Shown in pieces: positions 26,885 to 36,084 of a stretch of 64,000 nucleotides of DNA. Both the position numbers and the translations under genes were made by a program. The DNA comes from Methylotenera_A sp031422335 (GTDB lineage: Bacteria; Pseudomonadota; Gammaproteobacteria; Burkholderiales; Methylophilaceae), in the NCBI GenBank assembly GCA_031422335.1, contig JANOQW010000025.1, positions 1 to 64,000 of the forward strand, read 5' to 3'. Position 1 is the stretch's first letter. Each line of letters opens with the position of its first letter. The notes beneath the pieces are model-generated. The model was given only the letters and a program-made list of their open reading frames with translations. It did no database searches and was not told the DNA's origin.

Positions 26885-26919
26885 AATGTTTAATTATATA
26901 AATTTTTAAGGTCTATTTT

Positions 26920-27708
26920 ATGTTCGAAACCATGATGATTGCATTTAGAGAAGGCTTAGAAGCTTTTTTGATTATTGCCATTACCCTCACTTATTTGCTT
27001 AAAACGGGTGGCGAAAAACTGATTCCATCAGTGCGCCAAGGCTGTTATGTAGCAGTGGCTGCGTGCGTTATTTTGGGTGTGGTGCTAGCCAAAATTGGCG
27101 GCTTAACCCCATTTTGGGAGGGCACATTGGCGCTTACTGCTGCCATTTTAGTCATTACCTGCACCATTCACATGCTTAAAATGGGCAAACACATGAAACG
27201 CGAAATTACTGGCGCCATTGATAAAGCCGTCGCCAACCCTACTAGCGGCGCCAAATTTGGCATATTTGCGTTTGTGTTGCTAATGATAGGCCGTGAAGGT
27301 TTAGAAGCCGCCACCATGATCGCCTCGCTGGCACAAACCACTGATGGCGTACCGCTAGCCATGGGCGGCGTGTTGGGCGTATCACTGGCAGGCATGGTGG
27401 CCTGGGCTTGGAGTAAATATGGCCACCGCGTTAATCTTGGTTTGTTCTTTCAAGTAACGGCCATTTTTATGGTGTTGTTCTCTATTCAATTGCTTATTTA
27501 CGCGTTTCATGAATACACAGAATCGGCCGAAATTGCCAGCTTAGGCATTATCGATAACGCCTACTGGCATGCTGCCACTGAAGATTGGGGACCTGAAGGA
27601 CGTATTGGTTCGTGGATTTCTTACAGCTTATTGTTAGTGCCTCTGGCATTTTTAGGCTACAGCTTTTTAGCGGGGAAAAATGCGCCTAAGCTAGCAACCA
27701 GCAAATAG
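26920..27708 (+). CDS. FTR1-family high-affinity iron permease
   Basis: 262 residues and seven membrane helices. Two REGLE motifs, at residues 10-14 and 125-129, are the iron-translocating signature of FTR1/EfeU. It lacks the periplasmic EfeO and EfeB partners in this window. The Fur-like box and a strong terminator make it a self-contained transcription unit. Confidence 0.92.
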   Translation: MFETMMIAFREGLEAFLIIAITLTYLLKTGGEKLIPSVRQGCYVAVAACVILGVVLAKIGGLTPFWEGTLALTAAILVITCTIHMLKMGKHMKREITGAIDKAVANPTSGAKFGIFAFVLLMIGREGLEAATMIASLAQTTDGVPLAMGGVLGVSLAGMVAWAWSKYGHRVNLGLFFQVTAIFMVLFSIQLLIYAFHEYTESAEIASLGIIDNAYWHAATEDWGPEGRIGSWISYSLLLVPLAFLGYSFLAGKNAPKLATSK

Positions 27709-27722
27709 TCTCAGATTCAATT

Positions 27723-27758
27723 AAAAAGCCACTCAACTAAGAATTGAGTGGCTTTTTT
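27723..27758 (+). terminator. Rho-independent terminator after the iron permease gene
   Basis: AAAAAGCCACTCAA and TTGAGTGGCTTTTTT form a 14 bp stem with a 7-base loop and T-tail. Confidence 0.93.
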
Positions 27759-27850
27759 GTACATAGCTTTTCAGTGCAACCCTGCCAAACATGTGGCACT
27801 TTCTGTTAAAATATCGACTGATTATTTTCAAACATTAAGCCCAGCCTTTC

Positions 27851-30800
27851 ATGTCTAATTCTTCTGCCAAACCTTCTGCTAGCGCACACTTTTTAAGTCT
27901 TCGTGGCAGCCCTGCTTTATCGGCTTTTCGCTTAGATAAATTACATGCTGCTTTAAAAAATTCTGCGCCAAGCATCACCAATATCAGCAGCCAGTTTGTA
28001 CATTTTGTGTTTAGCAGCAGCGCCTTAAATGCAGCACAAACAAACATCTCAGAGCAAATATTAAGCTATGGCGGACATGCTAATGATGCCCTGGGATCCA
28101 ATATCCATGCGGCTTCTGGCGACATAAAAAATAACTCTAAGCAAAAAGAATTATTTTTAGTCATTCCGCGCATTGGAACGATTTCACCGTGGGCATCGCG
28201 CGCCACCGATATTGCCAATAACTGCGGCTTAAATAATGTGTTGCGTATAGAGCGCGGCATTGCGTTTTATGTGGAAACCAATGGTGTTCTTAACAGCAAA
28301 GAAAACGCTGTGCTAAAAGCGCACATTCACGATCGCATGACAGAAACGGTGTTGAGTAGTTTAGCGGATGCCGAAAAACTCTACCACCACGCACAGCCAA
28401 AACCATTTAGTAGCGTGGATATTTTGCAAGGCGGTAAAGCCGCGTTAGAAGCGGCTAACAGCGACATGGGCTTGGCGCTTTCGCCCGACGAAGTAGATTA
28501 CCTGGTGGAAAACTTCACCAAAATCGGCCGCAACCCGACCGATGTCGAGCTAATGATGTTTGCACAAGCCAACTCGGAACACTGTCGTCATAAAATTTTT
28601 AACGCCGATTGGGTGATTGACGGCGAGACACAGGATATTTCGCTATTCGGCATGATACGCAACACGCATAAGCTCAACCCTGGTCACACGGTGGTGGCAT
28701 ATTCTGACAATTCTTCCATCGTGACTGGCCAAAAAACCCAGCGTTTTTACCCCAACTCAAGCGGCGAATACTGCTTTAAGCAAGAAGACATGCACTACTT
28801 GATGAAAGTAGAAACGCACAATCACCCCACCGCTATCTCGCCCTTCGCAGGCGCGGCGACAGGTGCGGGTGGCGAGATTCGAGATGAAGGTGCAACGGGC
28901 ATTGGCAGCAAACCTAAGGCTGGTTTGACAGGATTTTCAGTATCAAATTTGAATATTCCTAACTTTAGCCAGCCGTGGGAGATAAACTCTGGTGAAGCGG
29001 CTTATGGCAAACCTAGCCGTATCGCGACGCCACTGCAAATTATGACCGACGGCCCATTAGGCGGCGCGGCTTATAACAACGAATTTGGTCGCCCCAACAT
29101 TGCAGGTTATTTCCGCACGTTTGAGCTTGAATCTGCTGACTCTAATGGTAATCCAGAAATTCGCGGCTATCACAAACCCATTATGCTGGCAGGTGGGGTG
29201 GGCAATATCTCGGCTAGCCATTCTTTTAAAAATACAATTCCAGCTGGTGCAGCCCTTATTCAATTGGGTGGCCCTGCCATGCTAATAGGTTTGGGCGGCA
29301 GCGCTGCAAGCAGCATGGATACTGGTAGTAATACTGAAAACTTAGATTTTGACTCAGTGCAACGTGGCAACCCAGAACTGCAACGGCGCGCGCAAGAAGT
29401 GATTGACCGTTGCTGGCAGCTTGGTGAAAAAAATCCCATTGTCAGCATTCACGATGTGGGCGCTGGCGGCATTTCCAATGCCTTCCCAGAATTAGTCAAC
29501 GATGCAAAAGTAGGTGCAATTTTTCAATTGCGCGATGTGCATAACGAAGAGCCTGGCATGAGCCCGCGCGAATTGTGGAGCAACGAAGCGCAAGAGCGTT
29601 ACGTGATGGCAGTAATGCCAGAGAATTTAGAAGCATTTAAAACCATATGCGAGCGTGAGCGAGCACCGTTTGCTATTGTCGGCTATGCCACGGCAGAGCG
29701 CCATCTAGCCGTGGTAGATAGCCATTTTGGCAACAAACCTGTCGATATGGATTTAAGCGTTTTGCTCGGTAAACCGCCAAAAATGACACGCGATGTAAAA
29801 AGCGCGCCAAAAAAATTAACCGCGTTTGACACCAGTAAAATTGATATTAAAGATGCCGTAGCGCGTGTATTAAGGCTGCCAGGCGTGGCCGATAAAACCT
29901 TCCTCATCACCATTGGTGACCGCAGCGTGACCGGTTTAATCGCACGCGACCAAATGGTGGGGCCGTGGCAAGTGCCAGTGAGCGACGTTGCAGTGACATT
30001 GGCAGGTTACGAGACTTATGTGGGTGAAGCGTTTGCCATTGGCGAACGCGCACCTTTGGCCTTGATTAATGCGCCTGCCTCTGGCCGCATGGCAATTGGC
30101 GAAGCGATTACCAATATTGCGGCCGCACAGATTGATGACATTTCTAACTTAAAACTATCCGCCAATTGGATGGCGCCTGCTGGCCATGCTGGCGAAGATG
30201 CTGCGCTATTTGCCACGGTAAAAGCGGTTGGCATGGAGTTATGCCCCGCATTAGGAGTTTCGATCCCTGTTGGTAAAGATTCGATGAGCATGAAAACAGT
30301 TTGGAATGACAACGGGCAAGATAAAGCGGTAACATCACCCATTTCATTGGTAGTGACCGCATTTGCTAACACGCCAGATGCGCGCAAAACACTCACGCCG
30401 CAATTGCTTACCAATGTTGAATCTAGCTTGATTTTGATTGATTTAGGCAATCGCAAAAACCGCATGGGTGGTTCTTCACTCGCGCAGGTGTACGGCCAAA
30501 TTGGCGATGAAGCGCCAGATGTCGATTCGCCAGAACAGCTTAAACATTTCTTTGCTGAAATTCAGCGTTTAAATGTTGATAACAAAATTTTAGCGTATCA
30601 CGATCGCAGCGATGGCGGCTTGTTTACTACACTTTGCGAAATGGCATTTTCTGGTAGAGCAGGCCTGCAGACTAATATCCATGCGCCTTCTGGCGATGCT
30701 CTAGAAATACTTTTTAACGAAGAATTGGGCGCAGTGATTCAAGTGCGCGCAACCGAAGCAGATAATATCTTAGCGCAGCTGAATAAAAATTTAAGTGCGC

Positions 30801-31828
30801 AGATTATTGGCAATGTCATTAAAAATAATCAAATTGAAATTGCCATCAATAACAAAAATGTATTCACCGATTCGCGTGTTAATTTGCATCGTATGTGGTC
30901 TGAAACCACCTACCACATGCAAAGCCTACGCGATAACCCAATCTGCGCGCAGCAAGAGTACGACCGTATCTTAAATACTGCCGACACTGGTTTGCACGTT
31001 CACACGACGTACGATATCAATGAAGATATTTCTGCGCCTTATTTAAACTTGAGTCGCCCCAAAATGGCCATTTTGCGCGAGCAAGGTGTGAATGGCCAAG
31101 TGGAAATGGCGGCTGCATTTGATCGCGCCGGCTTTGCCACGCATGATGTGCACATGAGCGACGTGATTAGCGGACGCATTTCTCTAAAAGATTTTGCGGG
31201 CTTAGTGGCGTGCGGCGGCTTTAGTTATGGCGATGTGCTGGGGGCAGGTGAAGGCTGGGCCAAATCGATTTTGTTCAACAGTCGTGCCAATGATGAGTTT
31301 AGCGCGTTTTTTAACCGCACAGATTCGTTTGCGCTTGGCGTGTGCAACGGTTGCCAAATGATGAGTAATTTGCATTCAATTATTCCTGGAAGCGCGCATT
31401 GGCCGCACTTTGTTAAAAACAAGTCGGAGCAATTTGAAGCCCGTGTTGCCATGGTAGAAATATTAGAATCGCCCTCACTGTTCTTTAATGGCATGACTGG
31501 AAGCCGCATGCCTATTGCCGTTGCGCACGGTGAAGGTTTTGCGGAATTTTCTGACAAAAATGTAGTCAATAACGTGTTAGATAAAAAACTGGTGACGATG
31601 CGCTTTGTGGATGCAATGTCAACGCCAACTGAAGTGTACCCGTTTAATCCTAACGGTTCACCGCAAGGAATTACTGGCTTAACTAGCACAGATGGGCGTT
31701 TTAGTATTATGATGCCACATCCTGAGCGGGTATACCGTTCGGTACAGCACTCGTGGTATCCTGACGATAGACAGGAAGACGCTCCTTGGATGCGGATGTT
31801 TCGTAATGCAAGAAAATTTATTGCTTAA
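27851..31828 (+). CDS. purL: Phosphoribosylformylglycinamidine synthase (large, single-chain form)
   Basis: 1325 residues. Converts FGAR, glutamine and ATP to FGAM in purine synthesis. The N-terminal PurS-like domain (RGSPALSAFRLDKL) is followed by the FGAM synthase core (MKVETHNHPTAISPFAGAATG) and the C-terminal class I glutaminase with Cys in ALGVCNGCQMMSNL and the HPER motif. Residues 79-91 (DALGSNIHAASGD) are encoded by a dispersed-repeat copy and lie in a stretch about 15 residues longer than I recall for E. coli PurL. A second match encodes GLQTNIHAPSGDA near residue 939 without a length change. Confidence 0.97.
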   Translation: MSNSSAKPSASAHFLSLRGSPALSAFRLDKLHAALKNSAPSITNISSQFVHFVFSSSALNAAQTNISEQILSYGGHANDALGSNIHAASGDIKNNSKQKELFLVIPRIGTISPWASRATDIANNCGLNNVLRIERGIAFYVETNGVLNSKENAVLKAHIHDRMTETVLSSLADAEKLYHHAQPKPFSSVDILQGGKAALEAANSDMGLALSPDEVDYLVENFTKIGRNPTDVELMMFAQANSEHCRHKIFNADWVIDGETQDISLFGMIRNTHKLNPGHTVVAYSDNSSIVTGQKTQRFYPNSSGEYCFKQEDMHYLMKVETHNHPTAISPFAGAATGAGGEIRDEGATGIGSKPKAGLTGFSVSNLNIPNFSQPWEINSGEAAYGKPSRIATPLQIMTDGPLGGAAYNNEFGRPNIAGYFRTFELESADSNGNPEIRGYHKPIMLAGGVGNISASHSFKNTIPAGAALIQLGGPAMLIGLGGSAASSMDTGSNTENLDFDSVQRGNPELQRRAQEVIDRCWQLGEKNPIVSIHDVGAGGISNAFPELVNDAKVGAIFQLRDVHNEEPGMSPRELWSNEAQERYVMAVMPENLEAFKTICERERAPFAIVGYATAERHLAVVDSHFGNKPVDMDLSVLLGKPPKMTRDVKSAPKKLTAFDTSKIDIKDAVARVLRLPGVADKTFLITIGDRSVTGLIARDQMVGPWQVPVSDVAVTLAGYETYVGEAFAIGERAPLALINAPASGRMAIGEAITNIAAAQIDDISNLKLSANWMAPAGHAGEDAALFATVKAVGMELCPALGVSIPVGKDSMSMKTVWNDNGQDKAVTSPISLVVTAFANTPDARKTLTPQLLTNVESSLILIDLGNRKNRMGGSSLAQVYGQIGDEAPDVDSPEQLKHFFAEIQRLNVDNKILAYHDRSDGGLFTTLCEMAFSGRAGLQTNIHAPSGDALEILFNEELGAVIQVRATEADNILAQLNKNLSAQIIGNVIKNNQIEIAINNKNVFTDSRVNLHRMWSETTYHMQSLRDNPICAQQEYDRILNTADTGLHVHTTYDINEDISAPYLNLSRPKMAILREQGVNGQVEMAAAFDRAGFATHDVHMSDVISGRISLKDFAGLVACGGFSYGDVLGAGEGWAKSILFNSRANDEFSAFFNRTDSFALGVCNGCQMMSNLHSIIPGSAHWPHFVKNKSEQFEARVAMVEILESPSLFFNGMTGSRMPIAVAHGEGFAEFSDKNVVNNVLDKKLVTMRFVDAMSTPTEVYPFNPNGSPQGITGLTSTDGRFSIMMPHPERVYRSVQHSWYPDDRQEDAPWMRMFRNARKFIA
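28085..28125 (+). repeat. Dispersed repeat inserted in purL N-terminal domain
   Basis: GATGCCCTGGGATCC, exact core AATATCCATGCGGC, then the alternative right arm TTCTGGCGACAT. It encodes DALGSNIHAASGD in a variable loop just before the conserved LVIPRIGTISPW motif. Confidence 0.85.
30657..30701 (+). repeat. Dispersed repeat match in purL FGAM domain
   Basis: GAGCAGGCCTGCAG, core TAATATCCATGCG, then CCTTCTGGCGATGCTC; the outer ends GAGCA/TGCTC also pair. It encodes GLQTNIHAPSGDA in the same frame as the other purL copy, but the protein length is unchanged here, so it may be replacement or partly chance. Confidence 0.65.
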
Positions 31829-31874
31829 TTTGATATGTTGTCAAAATAAGCATTTTATATAAGGGAAAAGTAGC

Positions 31875-32363
31875 ATGAACATGTTAAAAATATTATTTAC
31901 AGTATTGGCTTTAAGTTTTTCACTCAACAGCTTGGCAATTACAGACGATGAACAAGTAGAGTTTAGCGACGGCCTCACTGAGGGGAAAATGAAAGTGGTC
32001 GAAAAATTTGTCAATGCCGATAAAAACATTGTCAACGAAAAGTTTTTCGGCTGGGCACCACTACAAATGGCATCAAACAGAGGCCAAATGGAAGTTGTGA
32101 AATATTTACTTAGCAAAGGCGCAGACATTAACTATATACACCCAGTGGCGTATCACACCGCGTTTCACTTGGCCGCTTTAAATGGTCACTTAGAGTTGGC
32201 TAAATTTTTGGCTAGCAAAGGTGCCGATGTCAATACTAAGTTAAAAGCAGATGTTTCGTTGATTCGTTACTTCCGTGATGCAGGCCAGCCCACTATGGTA
32301 AAAGCCATGACAGACCTTGGCGTTAAAGATGATGGCTGTTTAGAAGGCAAATGCTTCGAATAA
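31875..32363 (+). CDS. Secreted ankyrin-repeat protein
   Basis: 162 residues. A signal peptide (MNMLKILFTVLALSFSLNSLA) is followed by about three ankyrin repeats (GWAPLQMASNRGQMEVVKYLLSKGADIN; the next begins HTAFHLAALNGHLELAKFLASKGAD). A purine-rich AAGGGAAAAG precedes the start. The C-terminus has two cysteines (DDGCLEGKCFE). Ankyrin repeats bind proteins; the partner in the periplasm is unknown. Confidence 0.82.
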   Translation: MNMLKILFTVLALSFSLNSLAITDDEQVEFSDGLTEGKMKVVEKFVNADKNIVNEKFFGWAPLQMASNRGQMEVVKYLLSKGADINYIHPVAYHTAFHLAALNGHLELAKFLASKGADVNTKLKADVSLIRYFRDAGQPTMVKAMTDLGVKDDGCLEGKCFE

Positions 32364-32465
32364 ATTGTTATGAATGTGCTGTGTGACAAATATCTTGTGT
32401 AACGCAAGTCACACGGCAATTTACAAAAGTCTTTAGAATGATGTTTTAAGCTAAAATAAAACATC

Positions 32466-32837
32466 ATGAAACAGTTAATCTTTTTTGGCACACTTTTGAT
32501 CACCTCGCTAGCGCAAGCTGCCGAGGTGATTTCTTCTATAGAATCTCACAGCAACACGCCACACATTCGTACGCTAGCCGCCTCTTGTGCGGCTTGTCAT
32601 GGTACTAACGGCAATAGCATCAACAATTCCAGCTCGCTAGCTGGCATCAATGGCGAATATTTTGTTAAACAAATGCTGGCATTTAAAGACGGTAGCCGCC
32701 CTACCACCGTCATGCATCGGCATGCCAAAGGCATCAATATCGATGAAATTAATTTGCTGGCTGATTATTTTTCGCAGCAAAAACCTATGGCTGCCCAAGC
32801 GCCAAAATCACAAATATTAAGTCCCCGCCATGAATAA
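32466..32837 (+). CDS. fccA: Cytochrome c subunit of flavocytochrome c sulfide dehydrogenase (single haem)
   Basis: 123 residues with a signal peptide (ITSLAQAAE) and one haem site CAACH at residues 41-45. The distal Met probably lies in RPTTVMHRHAKG. This is the c-553-like architecture that accompanies FccB flavoproteins; Allochromatium FccA has two haems, so this is the single-haem form. The gene overlaps fccB by 8 bp, strongly indicating a complex. Confidence 0.8.
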   Translation: MKQLIFFGTLLITSLAQAAEVISSIESHSNTPHIRTLAASCAACHGTNGNSINNSSSLAGINGEYFVKQMLAFKDGSRPTTVMHRHAKGINIDEINLLADYFSQQKPMAAQAPKSQILSPRHE

Positions 32838-34113
32838 TTTTAATCGTAGAGACTTTATTAAAACTGGCCTTGGCTTGGGCGCGGCTGGCTTAGCGCCTAG
32901 CTTACTTTCGGGGTGTGCAAACTTAACTAAACAAGGTGCAAAAAACATTGGCCGTGTAGTGGTGATTGGTGGCGGTTATGCTGGCCTCACCGCTGCTAAG
33001 TATGTTCGCATGTGGAGCGCAGGCAATATTGAAGTAGTGGTGATTGAAAAATCCAGCCAATTTGTGTCTTGCCCGCTCAGCAACTTAGTATTGGGTGGCA
33101 GCAAAAGCATTCACGATTTAACTTTTGGCTACGATTTAGCGCAAAAAAATTATGGCGTGACTTGGGTAACTGACGAAGTCACCGCGATTGACGCAGCCAA
33201 TAAAAAAGTAACAATGAAACGTGGCGAAGTGCGTTACGACCGCCTGATAATCGCGCCAGGGGTAGATATGATGTATGACACGCTGCCCAACCTAGAGGCC
33301 GCGCAGAATGAGATTCCACATGCATGGAAAGCAGGCTGGCAAACCGTGAATTTACGCAAGCAGTTAGAAGCCATGCCAGATGGCGGCGTGTTTGTAATGA
33401 ACGTGCCGCGCGCGCCCTACCGCTGCCCACCTGGGCCATACGAGCGGGTGTGCCAAGTGGCGAGCTACTTGAAAAAGCACAAACCAAAAAGCAAAATTAT
33501 TGTGCTGGATGCCAACGCAGAAATCATCTCTAAAAAAGGCTTATTCACCAAAGTGTGGGCCGAGATGTACCCAAACATGGTGGATTACCGCCCCAATAAC
33601 AATATCGAATCAGTCGATGTTGCCACTAAAACCGTAAAAACTGATTTTGAAACAGTGATAGCGGATGTGTTGAATTTTATTCCACCGCAACGCGCTGGCA
33701 AACCCGCCCTTTTGGCAGGGGTAAATAACGCCGATAAACGCTGGTGCGAGGTGAGTTTTATCACTTACGAATCGACTGCCGTGCCTAATATTCATGTGAT
33801 TGGCGATGCCATTGACAGCAACTTGCCAAAATCAGCGCACATGGCCAGCAACCAAGCGCGTGTTTGTGCCAGCGCCATTGTGGAGCTGATGTCTAAGCGC
33901 GCACCAGACCCAGCACCATTATTTGCAAATACTTGCTATAGTTTTGTTAACGATAATGAAGCGATGCATGTGGCAACGGTGTATAGATATGACGCTAATA
34001 AAAAAATCATGCTGGCGGCTGAAGGTGGCGGCGTTTCTACCAAACCTAGCGCACAAGAAGGTCAATATGCCAACGCGTGGGCAGCTAATATTTGGTCGGA
34101 TGTGTTGACATAA
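32830..34113 (+). CDS. fccB: Flavocytochrome c sulfide dehydrogenase flavoprotein subunit
   Basis: 427 residues. A twin-arginine signal (NRRDFIKTGLGLGAAG) ends near Cys29. The FAD-binding GGGYAGLTAAKYVR is at residues 47-60. The redox-cysteine regions of FccB are present: RCPPGPYERVC (Cys199/Cys208) and RWCEVSFITYES near residue 303, so sulfide (or a related sulfane compound) oxidation with transfer to cytochrome c in the periplasm is likely. The C-terminal TCYSFVNDNEAMHV is also family-typical. It may help detoxify sulfide; no sox genes are present here. Confidence 0.88.
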   Translation: MNNFNRRDFIKTGLGLGAAGLAPSLLSGCANLTKQGAKNIGRVVVIGGGYAGLTAAKYVRMWSAGNIEVVVIEKSSQFVSCPLSNLVLGGSKSIHDLTFGYDLAQKNYGVTWVTDEVTAIDAANKKVTMKRGEVRYDRLIIAPGVDMMYDTLPNLEAAQNEIPHAWKAGWQTVNLRKQLEAMPDGGVFVMNVPRAPYRCPPGPYERVCQVASYLKKHKPKSKIIVLDANAEIISKKGLFTKVWAEMYPNMVDYRPNNNIESVDVATKTVKTDFETVIADVLNFIPPQRAGKPALLAGVNNADKRWCEVSFITYESTAVPNIHVIGDAIDSNLPKSAHMASNQARVCASAIVELMSKRAPDPAPLFANTCYSFVNDNEAMHVATVYRYDANKKIMLAAEGGGVSTKPSAQEGQYANAWAANIWSDVLT

Positions 34114-34205
34114 AAGTGTTAACTTAAACGTACTGACTTTAAAAAATAAGCACTTTTCGTAACAAGTTTTGTCTTAGAATATTAAGACTTAAATTGGCAA
34201 AAAAC

Positions 34206-35417
34206 ATGCTAGAAGCCCTACTCTCAAAACTTAGCACTATTTTAACCATTGGCCTGTGCAGCATTCCTGGCGTAGGTTGCGCTAATGCCGCTGGCATAGC
34301 CGCACCACCCAACAAGCTAGATATTACGTTGCCCGCTGGCTTTGAGGCGGCCATTTTCGCCAAACTTAATGGTGCAGGCGCCGAATATTTCAAAGGCCCG
34401 CGCATGCTAGCGTTTGATAAAGCAGGCAATTTATTCGTTGCTTTAGGCAAAAGTAACCAAGTAGTGATGCTGCCAGACACCAATAGGGACGGGCTTGTTG
34501 AGGCACCCGTTTTAATCTCGGATGACTTAAATGCACCCAATGGCTTGGCTTTTGTGGACGATGATTTATTGGTGGCCAACCAAGATGGTGTGGTAAAACT
34601 CACAAAAAAAAACAATCAATGGTCTGTGAATCCTTTTATATCTGGGCTTCCCAGCGGTGGTCATACGCTAAAAACCATCAAAATTGGGCCAGATAATCAC
34701 TTATATTTGAATGTAGGCTCTAGCTGCAATGTGTGCACAGAAAATGAACCACTGCGCGCGACGATTTTGCGCTACACGCTTGAAGGCAAACCTGCTGGTG
34801 CGCTAGAAACGCTGGGACGCCATGCGCCAAACCCCACTTGGGCGCGCGGTTTGCGTAACAGCCAAGGCTTTGCTTGGCAGCCCAAAACTGGCACCATGTT
34901 TGCCACCAACAATGGTAGCGACATGCGCAGCGATAAGAAAAATGGCAAAGTGAATGATGAAGTGCCACCAGAACATTTTAACAAAATTGAGTCTAATCAA
35001 CATTATGGCTGGCCGCATTGCTGGGGCAATAAGTTTGAGGATCCAAACTTTGTTGGCACAGATAATTTCTGCCAAAGCACCTCAGCGCCTGCCATCACTT
35101 TTGATTCACACTCCACCCCAATAGGCGTGACATTCTTAGATAAAAGCAACTTCCCAGCCGAATATAAAAACGATGCCATTGTGGCGCTACATGGATCGTG
35201 GAATCGCAAAACTTTAAGCGGTTACAAGCTGGTGCGGGTAAAATTTAATGCTGATAAACCTGCACAAGTGGTTGATTTTGCCACTGGCTGGCTCAATAAT
35301 AGTAGTAGCGATGCTTGGGGTCGGCCCGTAGATGTCATCACTGGCCCAGATGGCGCCTTGTATGTATCGGATGATCGTGCTGGCTATATTTACCGCATCA
35401 GCTACAAAGCAAAATAA
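34206..35417 (+). CDS. Secreted sorbosone/glucose-dehydrogenase-like six-bladed propeller
   Basis: 403 residues from ATG 34206; a TTG 12 bp upstream is possible, and neither has a clear ribosome site. The signal peptide ends near GCANAAG. The propeller motifs NGLAFVDDDLLVANQDG, ARGLRNSQGFAWQP and HGSWNRKTLSGYKLVRV match PQQ-dependent L-sorbosone dehydrogenase-like proteins. Whether it binds PQQ cannot be decided by eye. A CNVC pair lies in a loop near residue 179. Periplasmic oxidation of a sugar or alcohol feeding cytochrome c is a reasonable inference. Confidence 0.78.
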   Translation: MLEALLSKLSTILTIGLCSIPGVGCANAAGIAAPPNKLDITLPAGFEAAIFAKLNGAGAEYFKGPRMLAFDKAGNLFVALGKSNQVVMLPDTNRDGLVEAPVLISDDLNAPNGLAFVDDDLLVANQDGVVKLTKKNNQWSVNPFISGLPSGGHTLKTIKIGPDNHLYLNVGSSCNVCTENEPLRATILRYTLEGKPAGALETLGRHAPNPTWARGLRNSQGFAWQPKTGTMFATNNGSDMRSDKKNGKVNDEVPPEHFNKIESNQHYGWPHCWGNKFEDPNFVGTDNFCQSTSAPAITFDSHSTPIGVTFLDKSNFPAEYKNDAIVALHGSWNRKTLSGYKLVRVKFNADKPAQVVDFATGWLNNSSSDAWGRPVDVITGPDGALYVSDDRAGYIYRISYKAK

Positions 35418-35479
35418 TAAATCATAATAACAAAAGCAATAAGCACGTGCTTATTGCAATTATAAAAAGAAAGCTGCAC

Positions 35480-36067
35480 ATGCATAAACTAATATTTGCC
35501 ATCCTTTTTAGCCTATTGTTTTGCATGACTGCACATGCCGAAATTGCCCCAAACAAGCTGCTTGGCAATATTGCCATGCATATAGGTAAAACCCATTACG
35601 AGCACCCCGTGCGCCTGCTGCACCCCTATTTAGATGTGTGGCACATGAAGGGCCCGCTAGCCGAAAAAGCTGCGCTTAAGGCGCTAAAGAAACGCTTTGC
35701 CAATGTGGGCGATTGCAGCGCAGCAGCTAACATAGTGTTGCTATTAGAGCCCCATATGTTTTATAACGCGCAATTACGCGTGTTTCATGGTGAAATTATT
35801 GCGCGCGCTTATGTAAAAGGTAGCGAAGAACCAACTTATGAAAACTCACTGACCGTGATTAAAAAACAAGCACGGCAAAATGGCGATCTGGGCGTAAAAC
35901 CCGATTTTTATATGGAACGCGCATACGCAAAAGCCATGGATAAAGTCATTAAAAAACTAGAAACTGACAAAGCATTTTTGGCCACGCTGGATAAAGCCAA
36001 TATGGATAACCCGAAATCTATATGTGACGCACTGGACATACTTCCTGCAGCTAAATTTTATTATTAA
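35480..36067 (+). CDS. Secreted protein of unknown function
   Basis: 195 residues from ATG 35480. The signal peptide is MHKLIFAILFSLLFCMTAHAE. The mature part is helical and contains KTHYEHPVRLLHPYLDVWHMKGP and two cysteines (GDCSAAANIV; KSICDALD). It resembles no family I can name. Its stop overlaps an ATG of the SMP-30-like gene. Encoded between the propeller genes, it may belong to the same periplasmic system. Confidence 0.65.
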   Translation: MHKLIFAILFSLLFCMTAHAEIAPNKLLGNIAMHIGKTHYEHPVRLLHPYLDVWHMKGPLAEKAALKALKKRFANVGDCSAAANIVLLLEPHMFYNAQLRVFHGEIIARAYVKGSEEPTYENSLTVIKKQARQNGDLGVKPDFYMERAYAKAMDKVIKKLETDKAFLATLDKANMDNPKSICDALDILPAAKFYY

Positions 36068-36084
36068 TGAGAAAAGTATCAGCC

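Noticed and set aside
31225..31689. 154-codon open frame antisense to the purL glutaminase domain
   Set aside because: Sense frame carries conserved catalytic motifs; antisense does not resemble any protein.
34139..34615. 158-codon open frame antisense to the sorbosone-dehydrogenase-like gene
   Set aside because: Shadow; the sense strand has a signal peptide and propeller repeats.
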